DNA from: an uncultured Zoogloea sp.
Lineage (GTDB): Bacteria; Pseudomonadota; Gammaproteobacteria; Burkholderiales; Rhodocyclaceae
Length of the DNA stretch: 21,939 nucleotides
Assembly: GCA_937967645.1 (NCBI GenBank)
Contig: CALBTT010000156.1
Span: 1 to 21,939, forward strand
Direction of reading: 5' to 3'
Each line of letters opens with the position of its first letter. The stretch's first letter is position 1. The notes under the pieces are model-generated. The model searched no databases. It was given only the letters and a program-made list of their open reading frames with translations, and had not been told where the DNA came from. This document shows positions 1 to 7,521 of the stretch, in pieces. Made by a program: the position numbers and the translations under genes.

Positions 1-2
1 CC

Positions 3-1040
3 ATGGAATTTCCGATTGCGTTGATGCTCGTGCAAGACGGCATCACCAACGGCGCAATCTATGCGCTGTTGGCCCTGGCCTTGGTGCTGGTCTTTGCAGT
101 CACCCGGGTCATTTTCATTCCCCAGGGCGAGTTCGTTGCCTACGGTGCCCTGACCCTGGCCATGCTGCAGGCCGGCACGGTGCCGACCACCCTGTGGCTG
201 CTGGTCGGCATGGGTGTCGCCGTGACCGCGGTGGATGGCGTCCCCGCCCTGCGCGCCGGTCGACCCGGCAAGCTGGTCGGCGTGGCGGGCTGGAACCTGG
301 CCTATCCGCTGGGCCTGGCCGCGCTGCTGAGCGCGCTGCCCCTGCAAAGCCTGCCCCAGTTGGCGCAGGTCGCCCTGGCCCTGGCCATCGTCGTGCCGAT
401 GGGGCCGCAGATGTACCGGCTGGTCTATCAGCCCATCGCCTCCGCGCCGATCCTGATCCTGCTGATCGTGTCCGTCGCCGCCCACCTCGCCATGGTCGGC
501 CTGGGCCTGCTGTTCTTCGGTGCCGAAGGCCAGCGCACGCCTGCCTTTTCGGACGGTGTGCTCGATCTGGGCCCGTTGATGGTGCCCGGCCAGACCCTGG
601 TCATCGTGGCGGTGTCGCTGACCCTGATCGTCGCGTTGTTCCAGTTCTTCGAGCGCACCCTCTACGGCAAGGCCTTGCGGGCCACCGCCATGAACCGGGT
701 AGGCGCGCGCCTGATGGGGATCTCCCCGTCGCTGGCCGGCAAGCTCACCTTCTTCCTGGCGGCCTTCATCGGGGCCCTGTCGGGCGTGCTGATCGCGCCC
801 ATCACCACCGTGTATTACGACACCGGCTTCCTGATCGCGCTGAAGGGCTTCGTGGCCGCCATCATCGGCGGGCTGGGCAGCTATCCCCTGGCCGCCGTCG
901 GCGCGCTGCTGGTTGGCCAGCTGGAGTCCTTTTCCTCCTTCTGGGCCAGTGCCTACAAGGAAGTCATTGTCTTCACCCTGATCATCCCCGTGCTGCTGTG
1001 GCGTTCCCTCAACAGCCGCCATGTGGAGGAAGAAGAATGA
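3..1040 (+). CDS. livH: Branched-chain amino acid-type ABC transporter permease (LivH family)
   Basis: Inner-membrane permease of a HAAT-family importer; it would form the translocation channel with the downstream LivM domain. The 345-residue product is almost wholly hydrophobic. It opens with the LivH-type segment NGAIYALLALALVLVFAVTR and ends with the family's coupling region (GLGSYPLAAVGALLVGQLES), which contacts the ATPases. It is longer than the usual LivH of about 290-310 residues because of an extra hydrophobic stretch at about residues 70-125. The ATG lies two bases from the window edge, so its ribosome site cannot be seen; the start is chosen because it gives a normal LivH N-terminus. 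The stop overlaps the next start as ATGA, indicating one operon, and the binding-protein gene probably lies upstream. Substrate is unknown: family members carry branched-chain amino acids, urea, amides or aromatic acids. Confidence 0.9.
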   Translation: MEFPIALMLVQDGITNGAIYALLALALVLVFAVTRVIFIPQGEFVAYGALTLAMLQAGTVPTTLWLLVGMGVAVTAVDGVPALRAGRPGKLVGVAGWNLAYPLGLAALLSALPLQSLPQLAQVALALAIVVPMGPQMYRLVYQPIASAPILILLIVSVAAHLAMVGLGLLFFGAEGQRTPAFSDGVLDLGPLMVPGQTLVIVAVSLTLIVALFQFFERTLYGKALRATAMNRVGARLMGISPSLAGKLTFFLAAFIGALSGVLIAPITTVYYDTGFLIALKGFVAAIIGGLGSYPLAAVGALLVGQLESFSSFWASAYKEVIVFTLIIPVLLWRSLNSRHVEEEE

Positions 1041-2839
1041 ACGCCAAGCTGTCTCCGCGCCTGGTCCTCGGGGCCTTCCTGGCCCTGCTGGCCGCGGCGC
1101 CCCTGTTTCTGTCGCCCTTCACGGTGACCCTGCTGAACTACATCGGCCTGTACGCCATGGTGTCCCTGGGGCTGGTGCTGCTGACCGGCGTCGGCGGCCT
1201 GACCAGCTTCGGCCAGGCGGCCTTCGTCGGCCTGGGGGCCTACACCACCGCCACCCTGACCACCATGACGGCCCTGCCGGCCTGGCTGGCCTGGATCGGC
1301 GCCTCGCCGTGGTTGACCCTGCTGGCCGGCCTGCTGCTGACCGCCGTGGTGGCCCTGCTGCTGGGCTCCCTGACCCTGCGCCTGTCCGGCCACTTCCTGC
1401 CGCTGGGCACGATGGCCTGGGGGATCAGCCTGTACTTCCTGTTCGGCACCTCGGAGAGTCTGGGCGGCCATTCAGGCCTGACCGGCATTCCGCCGATCTC
1501 CCTGTTCGGCGTCGTGCTCGACACCGGCGAGAAGATCTTCTACCTGATCTGGGCCTTCCTGCTGGCCGCGGTGCTGACCACCCAGAATCTGCTCGACTCC
1601 CGCGAAGGCCGGGCGATCCGCGCCCTCAAGGGCGGCATCGTGATGGCCGAGTCGATGGGGGTGAACACTTCCCGCGCGCGCATGGTGATCTTCCTCATCG
1701 CGGCCCTGCATGCCTGTGCCTCGGGCTGGCTGTATGCCCACATGCAGCGCTTCGTCAATCCGACCCCCTTCGGCCTCAACATCGGCATCGAGTACCTCTT
1801 CATGGCGGTGATCGGCGGTGCGGGACATGTCTGGGGCGCGCTGGTGGGCGCCGGGGTGATCACCATGCTCAAGCAGTGGCTGCAGGACATCCTGCCCAAG
1901 CTGCTGGGGCAGGCCGGCAACTTCGAGGTGATCGTTTTCGGCCTGATGATGATCGTGGTGCTGCAGCGTGCCCGTGGTGGCCTGTGGCCGCTGCTGCGCC
2001 GGCTGGTGCCGGTGCGTGTGGAGCACAAGCATATCGACGCGTCTGCCGAGGCGCTGCCCCGGCGCACCCCGCCGAAGGCCGGCGAGCTGATCCTCGAAGC
2101 GCGCAACGTGACCCGCAAGTTCGGCGGCCTGGTGGCCAACAACAACATGAGCCTGCAGGTTAAGGCGGGCGAGATCCTGGCCCTGATCGGCCCCAACGGC
2201 GCCGGCAAGAGCACCATGTTCAACCAGCTCTCCGGTGTGGACACGCCCACCTCCGGCGAGGTGCTGTTCATGGGCCAGCCGGTGGCCGGCAAGGATTCCC
2301 GCGACATCGCCCGGATGGGCATGAGCCGCACCTTCCAGCACGTCAAGCTGCTGCCCACCATGAGCGTGCTCGAGAACGTGGCCATCGGCGCCCACCTGCG
2401 CGGCGACAAGGGGGTCATGGCGTCGGCCTGGCGCCTGGACCGGGGCGAGGAGGCGCGCCTGCTCAAGGAGGCCGCCCGGCAGATCGAACGCGTCGGGCTG
2501 GGTGAGTTCATGCATGCCGAGGCCGGCAGCCTGGCCCTGGGCCAGCAGCGCATCCTCGAGATCGCCCGCGCCCTGTGCGCCGACCCGTGCCTGCTGCTGC
2601 TCGACGAACCGGCCGCCGGCCTGCGCCACAAGGAGAAGCAGGCCCTCGGTGACCTGCTCCGCAAGCTGCGCAGCGAAGGCCTGGCCACGCTGATCGTGGA
2701 GCACGACATGGACTTTGTGATGAATCTGGTGGACCGGGTGGTGGTGATGGAATTCGGCCAGAAGATCGCCGAAGGCCTGCCCGACGAGATCCAGAAGGAT
2801 CCGGCAGTGCTCGAAGCCTATCTGGGAGGGGTGGAGTAA
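1037..2839 (+). CDS. Fused LivM permease - LivG ATPase of HAAT ABC transporter
   Basis: A 600-residue protein combining two subunits that are usually separate. Residues about 1-325 are a LivM permease: several membrane segments, the GGLTSFGQAAFVGLGAY signature and the coupling region near VIGGAGHVWGALVGAG. After a charged linker (about 326-350), residues 351-600 are a LivG ATPase with Walker A GPNGAGKS (385-392), signature LALGQQR, Walker B LLLLDEP (about 520) and a switch histidine in IVEHDMD. The ATG at 1037 is chosen because it overlaps the livH stop as ATGA. The open frame runs further upstream, but there it is only a shadow of livH. The stop overlaps livF as TAATG. The continuous frame shows a genuine fusion with no stop or frameshift between the domains. 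It fixes one LivM and one LivG in the same chain. Confidence 0.92.
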   Translation: MNAKLSPRLVLGAFLALLAAAPLFLSPFTVTLLNYIGLYAMVSLGLVLLTGVGGLTSFGQAAFVGLGAYTTATLTTMTALPAWLAWIGASPWLTLLAGLLLTAVVALLLGSLTLRLSGHFLPLGTMAWGISLYFLFGTSESLGGHSGLTGIPPISLFGVVLDTGEKIFYLIWAFLLAAVLTTQNLLDSREGRAIRALKGGIVMAESMGVNTSRARMVIFLIAALHACASGWLYAHMQRFVNPTPFGLNIGIEYLFMAVIGGAGHVWGALVGAGVITMLKQWLQDILPKLLGQAGNFEVIVFGLMMIVVLQRARGGLWPLLRRLVPVRVEHKHIDASAEALPRRTPPKAGELILEARNVTRKFGGLVANNNMSLQVKAGEILALIGPNGAGKSTMFNQLSGVDTPTSGEVLFMGQPVAGKDSRDIARMGMSRTFQHVKLLPTMSVLENVAIGAHLRGDKGVMASAWRLDRGEEARLLKEAARQIERVGLGEFMHAEAGSLALGQQRILEIARALCADPCLLLLDEPAAGLRHKEKQALGDLLRKLRSEGLATLIVEHDMDFVMNLVDRVVVMEFGQKIAEGLPDEIQKDPAVLEAYLGGVE

Positions 2840-3597
2840 TGGCAAATCCGAACAATACCGTGCTGGAGATCCGCGGCCTCAGCGTCTCCTACGGCAAGGT
2901 CGAGGCCCTCAGCAACGCCAGCCTGACGGTGGGCGAGGGCCAGATCGTCACCGTGATCGGTCCCAACGGCGCCGGCAAGACCACCATGCTGTCGGCCATC
3001 ATGGGCGTGCTCGAGTCGAAGGGCCAGGTGGCCTTCGACGGCAGCGTCGAGGTGGTGCCCGAGGTGGAGCGCATGGTGGCCCGGGGCATGAACCTGGTGC
3101 CCGAGAAGCGCGAGCTGTTCAGCGAGATGAGCGTGGAGGACAACCTCCTGCTCGGCGCCTTCCAGCGCTACCGCAGCGGCCTGCGCGACCATGCCAACAC
3201 CATGGAAGAGATCTACACCCTGTTCCCGCGCCTCAAGGAGCGCCGTAGCCAGTTGGCCGGCACCCTGTCGGGCGGCGAGCGGCAGATGCTGGCGGTGGGC
3301 CGCGCCCTGATGGCCAAGCCCAAGCTGCTGATGCTGGACGAGCCCAGCCTGGGCCTGGCACCGCTGATCGTGCGGGAGATCTTCCGCATCATCGCCGAGC
3401 TGCGCCGCCGCGGCGTGTCCATCCTGCTGGTCGAGCAGAACGCCCGCGCTGCCCTGCAGGTGGCCGATTACGCCTATGTGCTGGAAACCGGCCAGATCGC
3501 CATGCACGGCCCCGCCCACCAACTGGCCGACGATCCCCGCGTGATCGAGGCCTATCTCGGCCTCGGCGGCAAGCATCAGGCCATGCTGGCCACCTGA
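2839..3597 (+). CDS. livF: Branched-chain amino acid-type ABC transporter ATPase (LivF family)
   Basis: Second cytoplasmic ATPase of the importer, pairing with the LivG domain to power uptake. The 252-residue length is normal for LivF. Walker A is GPNGAGKT (41-48), the ABC signature is LSGGERQ (143-149), Walker B ends in D167-E168 (LLMLDEPSLGLAP), and the switch histidine position is Q in LLVEQNA, as is usual for LivF. The start codon shares a base with the preceding stop (TAATG), so translation is probably coupled. The following hemerythrin gene begins only 22 bases after this stop, so it may be co-transcribed. The substrate cannot be read from the ATPase. Confidence 0.93.
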   Translation: MANPNNTVLEIRGLSVSYGKVEALSNASLTVGEGQIVTVIGPNGAGKTTMLSAIMGVLESKGQVAFDGSVEVVPEVERMVARGMNLVPEKRELFSEMSVEDNLLLGAFQRYRSGLRDHANTMEEIYTLFPRLKERRSQLAGTLSGGERQMLAVGRALMAKPKLLMLDEPSLGLAPLIVREIFRIIAELRRRGVSILLVEQNARAALQVADYAYVLETGQIAMHGPAHQLADDPRVIEAYLGLGGKHQAMLAT

Positions 3598-3619
3598 GCG
3601 CACCCAAGGAGACACACGA

Positions 3620-4219
3620 ATGGAAGCCCTGCGCATCATGATCGACGAACATCAGTCCCTGGCGGCCATCCTGCACGCCATCCGGCTGATGCTCCGGGAC
3701 ATCGGTTCCGGCACCCTGCAGCCCGACATGGGCCTGCTGCGCGCCATGGTCCACTACCTGGACGCCTATCCCGAGAAACGCCACCACCCCAAGGAAGACC
3801 AGTTCATCTTCGCCCTGCTCAAGCAGCGCACCTCCGAAGGCGCCGAGGCGGTGGCCCGCCTGGAGGAAGAGCACACCCACGGCAACGACCGCATCAAGGC
3901 GCTGGAAGTGGCCGTGCAGAATTATGCCGACGGTGCTCCCGGCGGCTTCCAGGGTTTCGTGGATGCCTTCGAGGCCTTTGCGGCCTTCTATCGCGACCAC
4001 ATGATGCGCGAGGAGCGGGAGATCCTGCCGCTGGTGCACAGGCATTTCACCGCCGAGGACTGGGCCGCGGCCAACGCGGGTTTTGCCGGCTCGGTAGACC
4101 CCATGAGCGGCACGCGCACCCCGTCGGAGCCCGAGGACTTTGCAAAAATCTTCTCGCGGCTGGTCGCCGCCGCGCCGGAGCCCATCGGCCTGGGGGCCGG
4201 CCCCTACAAGGAGGGCTGA
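3620..4219 (+). CDS. Hemerythrin-like (HHE domain) cation-binding protein
   Basis: A 199-residue soluble helical-bundle protein of the hemerythrin HHE family, likely binding a di-iron centre for oxygen, NO or redox sensing or storage. Candidate metal ligands are spaced as in the family: H11 (IDEHQSL), H55-H56 with E59 (HHPKED), H85 and H87 (EEEHTHG), and H127 with E131 (DHMMREE). The C-terminal 50 residues lie outside the bundle and carry no motif I recognise. A good ribosome site (AAGGAG at 3606-3611) stands 8 bases before the ATG. It lies 22 bases behind livF, so it is probably the last gene of the transporter operon or co-expressed with it. I do not know its role there; sensing of oxygen for an oxygen-dependent catabolic or transport function is only a guess. 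Confidence 0.88.
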   Translation: MEALRIMIDEHQSLAAILHAIRLMLRDIGSGTLQPDMGLLRAMVHYLDAYPEKRHHPKEDQFIFALLKQRTSEGAEAVARLEEEHTHGNDRIKALEVAVQNYADGAPGGFQGFVDAFEAFAAFYRDHMMREEREILPLVHRHFTAEDWAAANAGFAGSVDPMSGTRTPSEPEDFAKIFSRLVAAAPEPIGLGAGPYKEG

Positions 4220-4236
4220 GCCCGGCGCTGCCGGAC

Positions 4237-4267
4237 GGCCCCCGGTGCAGGTATCATGCCAGGGGCC
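4237..4267 (+). promoter_or_regulatory. Inverted repeat in front of the MarR gene
   Basis: GGCCCC-C-GG (4237-4245) faces CC-A-GGGGCC (4259-4267) across 13 bases. A -10-like TATCAT (4252-4257) lies inside the dyad. It could be an autoregulatory operator of the MarR protein or a terminator-like hairpin for the upstream operon. There is no T-run after it, which argues against a classical terminator. No convincing -35 was seen. Confidence 0.3.
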
Positions 4268-4323
4268 GCCGGCGGCGTGCCCGGCCGAGTCGAGTCTTCA
4301 GGGCATCCAAGAGTCACCCCGAT

Positions 4324-4797
4324 ATGTCGCGCGAAAAAAAGAACAGCCGTTTCCTTCCGACCAGCGAAGACTTCCGCTACGAGGAGTTTCCCTTCTACTG
4401 GCTGGCGCGGGCCCACGCCATCTATACGCAGCAGATGGAGCAGATCCTCAAGAAGCTGGGCACCGATGTGCCGACCCGGCGGGTCCTGTTGCTGCTCAAG
4501 AATCACGGCACGCTCAGCGTGTCGGAGATCTCGACCCACGCCATCATCAAGCTGTCCACCATCACCCGCATCGTGCAGCGCATGCGTGACGAAGGGCTGG
4601 TGCAGACGGCCACCAACCCGGATGACGCGCGGATCACCGACGTCTCCATGACCCCCAAGGGCGACAGCCTGCTGACCGACATCCAGCAGGCCACCAGCAA
4701 GATCTTCGTGCGTGGCTATGCGGGTTTCAGCGAAGCCCGCCTGATGCGTATCAGCCAGGACCTCGAGCAGATCTTCAACAACCTGGCCGACCACTGA
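4324..4797 (+). CDS. MarR family transcriptional regulator
   Basis: A 157-residue winged-helix DNA-binding protein of the MarR family, normally a dimeric repressor released by a small, often aromatic, ligand. The recognition region is LSVSEISTHAIIKLSTITRIVQRM (here split as LSVSEISTHAIIKLST and ITRIVQRM) and is followed by the wing, with the family hallmark DDARITDVSMTPKG. Flanking N- and C-terminal helices would form the dimer. It starts 104 bases after the hemerythrin gene, with an inverted repeat in the gap, so it may have its own promoter. The likely targets are the adjacent transporter genes and itself, which is inference from position. The ribosome site before the ATG is weak (GAG near 4311), leaving some doubt about the exact start. 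It faces the YitT gene end to end, 34 bases away. Confidence 0.9.
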   Translation: MSREKKNSRFLPTSEDFRYEEFPFYWLARAHAIYTQQMEQILKKLGTDVPTRRVLLLLKNHGTLSVSEISTHAIIKLSTITRIVQRMRDEGLVQTATNPDDARITDVSMTPKGDSLLTDIQQATSKIFVRGYAGFSEARLMRISQDLEQIFNNLADH

Positions 4798-4831
4798 GCC
4801 TGATCGTCCCGGCGCATGCCCCGTGTGCGCG

Positions 4832-5443
4832 TCAGGCCCCGAAGTAGCGATCCGGCCGGTGGTTGATGGCGATCACCAGGTTGAGGGCCGCCGCCGCCAG
4901 CACCGACAGGGCCACCTGGCCCGCCGACACGGCCACCAGGCCGATCGCCAGCACCACGCAATCCCCCAGCATCTGCACCGTACCGGCGCGCCATCCCTTC
5001 ACCTTCTGCAGGTAGATCGCCAGCACCCCCAGCCCGCCCAGGCTGGCCCCGTGGCGGATCAGGATCAGGATGCCGATGCCCGCCAGCAGGCCGGCCATCA
5101 CCGCCGCGAACAGCGGGTCGATCCGCTCGAAGGCGATCAGGCCCGGCAGCATCTCCGTATACACCGCCAGCACCGCCACTGCGCAGAAGGTCTTCACCGT
5201 GAAGGCGCGTCCCAGGGCCCGGTAGGCAAAGACGTAAAAGGGCAGGTTGAGCACGAATAGCACGGGTCCCAGCCGCCAGCCGGCCAGGTAATGGACGAGG
5301 AAGGCCAGCCCGGCTGTGCCGCCGAGGAGCAGACGGCTCTCCCGGAACATCAGGATGGCCAGGGCCATGAACAGGCAGCCGGTGAGGATGCCCTGGACGT
5401 CTTCCAGGGGGCTGTGGCGGGGGGGCGGGGCGTCGGAGGCCAT
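4832..5443 (-). CDS. YitT family membrane protein (DUF161-type)
   Basis: A 203-residue integral membrane protein with about six hydrophobic segments and no soluble domain. YitT-type features are GGTAGLAFLVHYLAG near the N-terminus and GIGILILIRHGASLGGLGVLA in the second half, which look like two halves of an internal repeat. The protein ends shortly after the last helix (NLVIAINHRPDRYFGA). Family members are poorly characterised membrane proteins, so no substrate can be given. The ATG at 5443 is the first that gives a full-length protein; no strong ribosome site precedes it. It is transcribed away from the metallophore operon, with which it shares the 178-base gap 5444-5621, and it converges on the MarR gene. 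Confidence 0.85.
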   Translation of the reverse strand: MASDAPPPRHSPLEDVQGILTGCLFMALAILMFRESRLLLGGTAGLAFLVHYLAGWRLGPVLFVLNLPFYVFAYRALGRAFTVKTFCAVAVLAVYTEMLPGLIAFERIDPLFAAVMAGLLAGIGILILIRHGASLGGLGVLAIYLQKVKGWRAGTVQMLGDCVVLAIGLVAVSAGQVALSVLAAAALNLVIAINHRPDRYFGA

Positions 5444-5513
5444 GGGAGTCGAGGCGGGGGCCGGAGGGCGTCAATGATAACCGTCGCTCCCGACGATTTT
5501 ATTGATCCGTGTG

Positions 5514-5542
5514 TGTAAGAACCCGTTGCCTGCTTCGACTAA
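5514..5542 (+). promoter_or_regulatory. Candidate ECF sigma-factor promoter of the metallophore operon
   Basis: TGTAAGAACC (from 5514) and CGACTAA (5536-5542) are separated by about the distance expected for an ECF promoter with an AAC-type -35 and a CGA-type -10. It lies about 80 bases before the precursor gene of an operon that encodes its own ECF sigma factor, so autoregulation is the simplest reading. No other copy was noticed in the window. The match was made by eye. Confidence 0.55.
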
Positions 5543-5621
5543 GGGTCAGCACCTGCGATTTGCGGCACCTTCCCGGAGCCGCCAGGGCTGATCCCCAACC
5601 CCCACAGCAAGGAGTTCCAGC

Positions 5622-5942
5622 ATGAAGAAGACCACCTCCCTGAGCGCCGCCCTGGCCTCCACCCTGATGCTCGCCGGCCTGGCCCATGCGGCCGACAATC
5701 CCTTCGCCGCCAAACCCCTGGACAGCGGCTATCAGCTCGCCCAGGCCGACACCAAGGCCAAGGATGGCAAGTGCGGTGAAGGCAAGTGCTCCGCCGCAAA
5801 GAAGAAGATGTCGAAGAAGGCCGACGGCAGTTGTGCCGCCGACAAGGCCGGTCATGGCAAATGCAGCGGCGACAAGATGAAGGACGCCAGCTGCGCCAGC
5901 GACAAGAAGGCCGACGGCAAGTGCGCGGCCGACAAGAAGTGA
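5622..5942 (+). CDS. hvfA: HvfA-like Cys-repeat precursor of a modified (RiPP) metallophore
   Basis: A 106-residue secreted low-complexity protein, the likely substrate of the modifying enzyme encoded next door. Residues 1-23 are a typical signal peptide (MKKTTSL... ending AHA before ADNPFA). The mature part is rich in Lys, Asp, Gly and Ala, with six cysteines at 51, 56, 71, 81, 91 and 101. The first two are in the family motif DGKCGEGKC; the last four form a strict 10-residue repeat. In known HvfA/bufferin proteins such Cys motifs are converted to oxazolone/thioamide-type or thiooxazole groups that bind copper in the periplasm; that this happens here is inference. The start has an excellent ribosome site (AAGGAG 5609-5614, 7 bases from the ATG). 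It is the first gene of the operon, and its stop overlaps the next start as GTGA. Confidence 0.88.
   Translation: MKKTTSLSAALASTLMLAGLAHAADNPFAAKPLDSGYQLAQADTKAKDGKCGEGKCSAAKKKMSKKADGSCAADKAGHGKCSGDKMKDASCASDKKADGKCAADKK
5820..5939 (+). repeat. Four 30-bp tandem repeats encoding 10-residue Cys units
   Basis: Codons 67-106 of the precursor form four in-frame 10-residue units of the form x-D-[G/A]-[S/K]-C-[A/S]-x-D-K-x (second unit has H in place of D). The cysteines are at 71, 81, 91 and 101. The units differ at the DNA level, so the spacing appears selected at protein level rather than being a fresh duplication. Confidence 0.85.
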
Positions 5943-6784
5943 GCCTCCGCGAGCCCTCCGGCGCGGGCCTCGGTTTCCGTCGCGAGCTGCTGCCCGCGAT
6001 GGAGGCCGGGGTGCCCGACAGCGTGGCCTTCTTCGAGCTGGCCCCGGAGAACTGGGCCGGCACCGGTGGGCGCCAGGCCCGCCAGCTGCGGGCCTACACC
6101 GAGCGCTATCCCTTCGTCTGCCACGGTCTGTCCCTGTCCCTCGGCGGGATGCGGCCACTGGATACGGACCTGCTGCGGCAGATCCGCCGGTTCATGGACA
6201 GCCACGGCATGGCCTTGTACACCGAGCACCTGTCGTGGAGCGATGACGGCCGGCCGCTGTATGACCTGCTGCCGCTGCCCTGGACCTGGGAGGCGGTGCG
6301 ATGGACCGCCGCCCGCATCCGCCAGGCCCAGGATGTGCTGGGCATGCGCATCGGCATCGAGAATGCCTCCTGCTACCTGGTGCCGCCGGGGGCCGAGATG
6401 GAGGAGGCTGGCTTCATCCGTGCGGTGATCGAGGAGGCTGACTGCCTGCTCCACCTGGATGTGAACAACATCGTGGTGAACAGCCGCAATTTCGGCTTCG
6501 ACGCATTGGCCTTCCTGCGCGCCCTGCCTCTGGAGCGGACCTGCTACATCCACGTGGCCGGCCACCATGCGGAAGAGGATGGCTGGCTGCTCGATACCCA
6601 CGGTGCGCCGGTCATCGATCCGGTCTGGGACCTGCTGGCCGAGGCCTACCGCCACTGCGGGCCGGTGCCCACCTGCCTGGAACGGGACACGGAGTTTCCC
6701 GCCCTGGATGAGCTCGGCCGCGAGGTGGCCCGCATCGCCACCTTGCAGCGTGCCGCGGACCGTTCGCTGGAGCGTGTGGCATGA
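5939..6784 (+). CDS. hvfB: DUF692 / MNIO-type multinuclear iron oxidase, HvfB-like
   Basis: Modifying enzyme of the operon: a 281-residue TIM-barrel protein of the DUF692 family (MbnB, HvfB, BufB, GigA relatives), which oxidises Cys side chains of the precursor using a non-heme multi-iron centre and oxygen. Candidate metal ligands and conserved motifs are all present: E37-N38 (APENW), H62 (CHGLSLS), E96-H97 (YTEHLSW), E141 (GIENASC), D174 with N176-N177 (LDVNN), H205 and H209 (HVAGHH), D219-H221 (DTHG) and E248-D250 (LERD). The start is GTG at 5939, overlapping the precursor stop. The frame stays open further upstream, but that part is only the Cys repeat read in another frame, while the GTG start gives the normal family length. 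The stop overlaps the next gene as ATGA. Confidence 0.92.
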   Translation: MSLREPSGAGLGFRRELLPAMEAGVPDSVAFFELAPENWAGTGGRQARQLRAYTERYPFVCHGLSLSLGGMRPLDTDLLRQIRRFMDSHGMALYTEHLSWSDDGRPLYDLLPLPWTWEAVRWTAARIRQAQDVLGMRIGIENASCYLVPPGAEMEEAGFIRAVIEEADCLLHLDVNNIVVNSRNFGFDALAFLRALPLERTCYIHVAGHHAEEDGWLLDTHGAPVIDPVWDLLAEAYRHCGPVPTCLERDTEFPALDELGREVARIATLQRAADRSLERVA

Positions 6785-7521
6785 GCGCGCCCGGCCTGCA
6801 TGATTTTCAGCGCAGCTTCGGTGCGCGCATCCGCAGCGGGGGGCGCACCCCGCGTCCAGCCGGCGTGCCGCCGGCGGCCATGGCGCGCTACGAGGGCCTG
6901 CTCTTCGCCAACCTGCGTGGCTTCCTCGACCGCTGCTTCCCGGTCGGCCGGGCCTGCCTGGGGGAGGCGCGCTGGGCGCGCCTGTGTCGGGCCTTCTTCC
7001 TCGACGGGGTGTGCGAATCGCCCTGGTTCCGGGACATCCCCCGGGCCTTCGTGGCCTATCTGGAGGCTGGCCGCACGCCGCCCTTGCCCCGCTGGTTCGC
7101 CGCCCTCGCGCACTATGAATGGGCCGAGCTGGCGGTGGAGTTGATGGACGGAGAGGGCCCTCCGGCGGACCCCGATGGGGATCTCCTGACGGGCATCCCG
7201 GTACTCAACCCGGCCCTGCTTGCGCTGGCCGTCGACTGGCCGGTGCAGCACATCGGCCCCGATTATCGGCCGCGCCGTCCGCAGCCCGTCCGCCTGCTGG
7301 TGTATCGCGATGCCACCGATGTGGTGCGCTTCGTCGAGCTCAGCCCCGCCACCGCGACCTTGCTGGCCTTGCTCGAACCCGCCGGGCGCCGGGGTGGGGA
7401 GGTGCTGGCCGGCTTGGCCGGGCAGCTGGGGCGGGAGGCGGATGCTGCCTTCCTTGAATTCGGTCGTCAAGCCCTGGCCGACTTGCGTCGCCTCGGCATC
7501 ATCCTGGGAGTCCAAGCATGA
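6781..7521 (+). CDS. hvfC: DUF2063 protein, HvfC-like partner of the MNIO enzyme
   Basis: A 246-residue soluble protein of the DUF2063 family, which almost always accompanies DUF692 enzymes and is thought to hold the precursor peptide for modification, by analogy with MbnC. The N-terminal helical domain carries the family features LHDFQRSF, RYEGLLFANLRGFLDRCFP and WFRDIPRAFVAYLE. The C-terminal half (from about residue 135) is the alpha/beta part with LNPALLALAVDWPVQHI. The family is sometimes labelled a putative DNA-binding domain; in this operon the peptide-recruiting role is the better reading. Start and stop both overlap neighbours as ATGA, so the protein is probably made in step with the enzyme. 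Confidence 0.9.
   Translation: MSAPGLHDFQRSFGARIRSGGRTPRPAGVPPAAMARYEGLLFANLRGFLDRCFPVGRACLGEARWARLCRAFFLDGVCESPWFRDIPRAFVAYLEAGRTPPLPRWFAALAHYEWAELAVELMDGEGPPADPDGDLLTGIPVLNPALLALAVDWPVQHIGPDYRPRRPQPVRLLVYRDATDVVRFVELSPATATLLALLEPAGRRGGEVLAGLAGQLGREADAAFLEFGRQALADLRRLGIILGVQA

Noticed and set aside
194..1036. Upstream extension of the LivM-LivG frame inside livH
   Set aside because: The extension is Arg/Pro/Gly-rich and reads through livH in another frame; ATG 1037 overlaps the livH stop and gives a normal LivM start.
4801..4845. Possible terminator between the MarR and YitT genes
   Set aside because: Only a short GCGCA/TGCGC pairing was found, with no T-run on either strand.
5786..5938. 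Earlier start for the DUF692 enzyme
   Set aside because: That part is the Cys repeat of the precursor read in another frame; GTG 5939 gives the family's normal length.
5820..5939. Possible CRISPR-like or satellite repeat
   Set aside because: The 30-bp units are in frame, contiguous and diverged, with no spacers; they are protein-level repeats.
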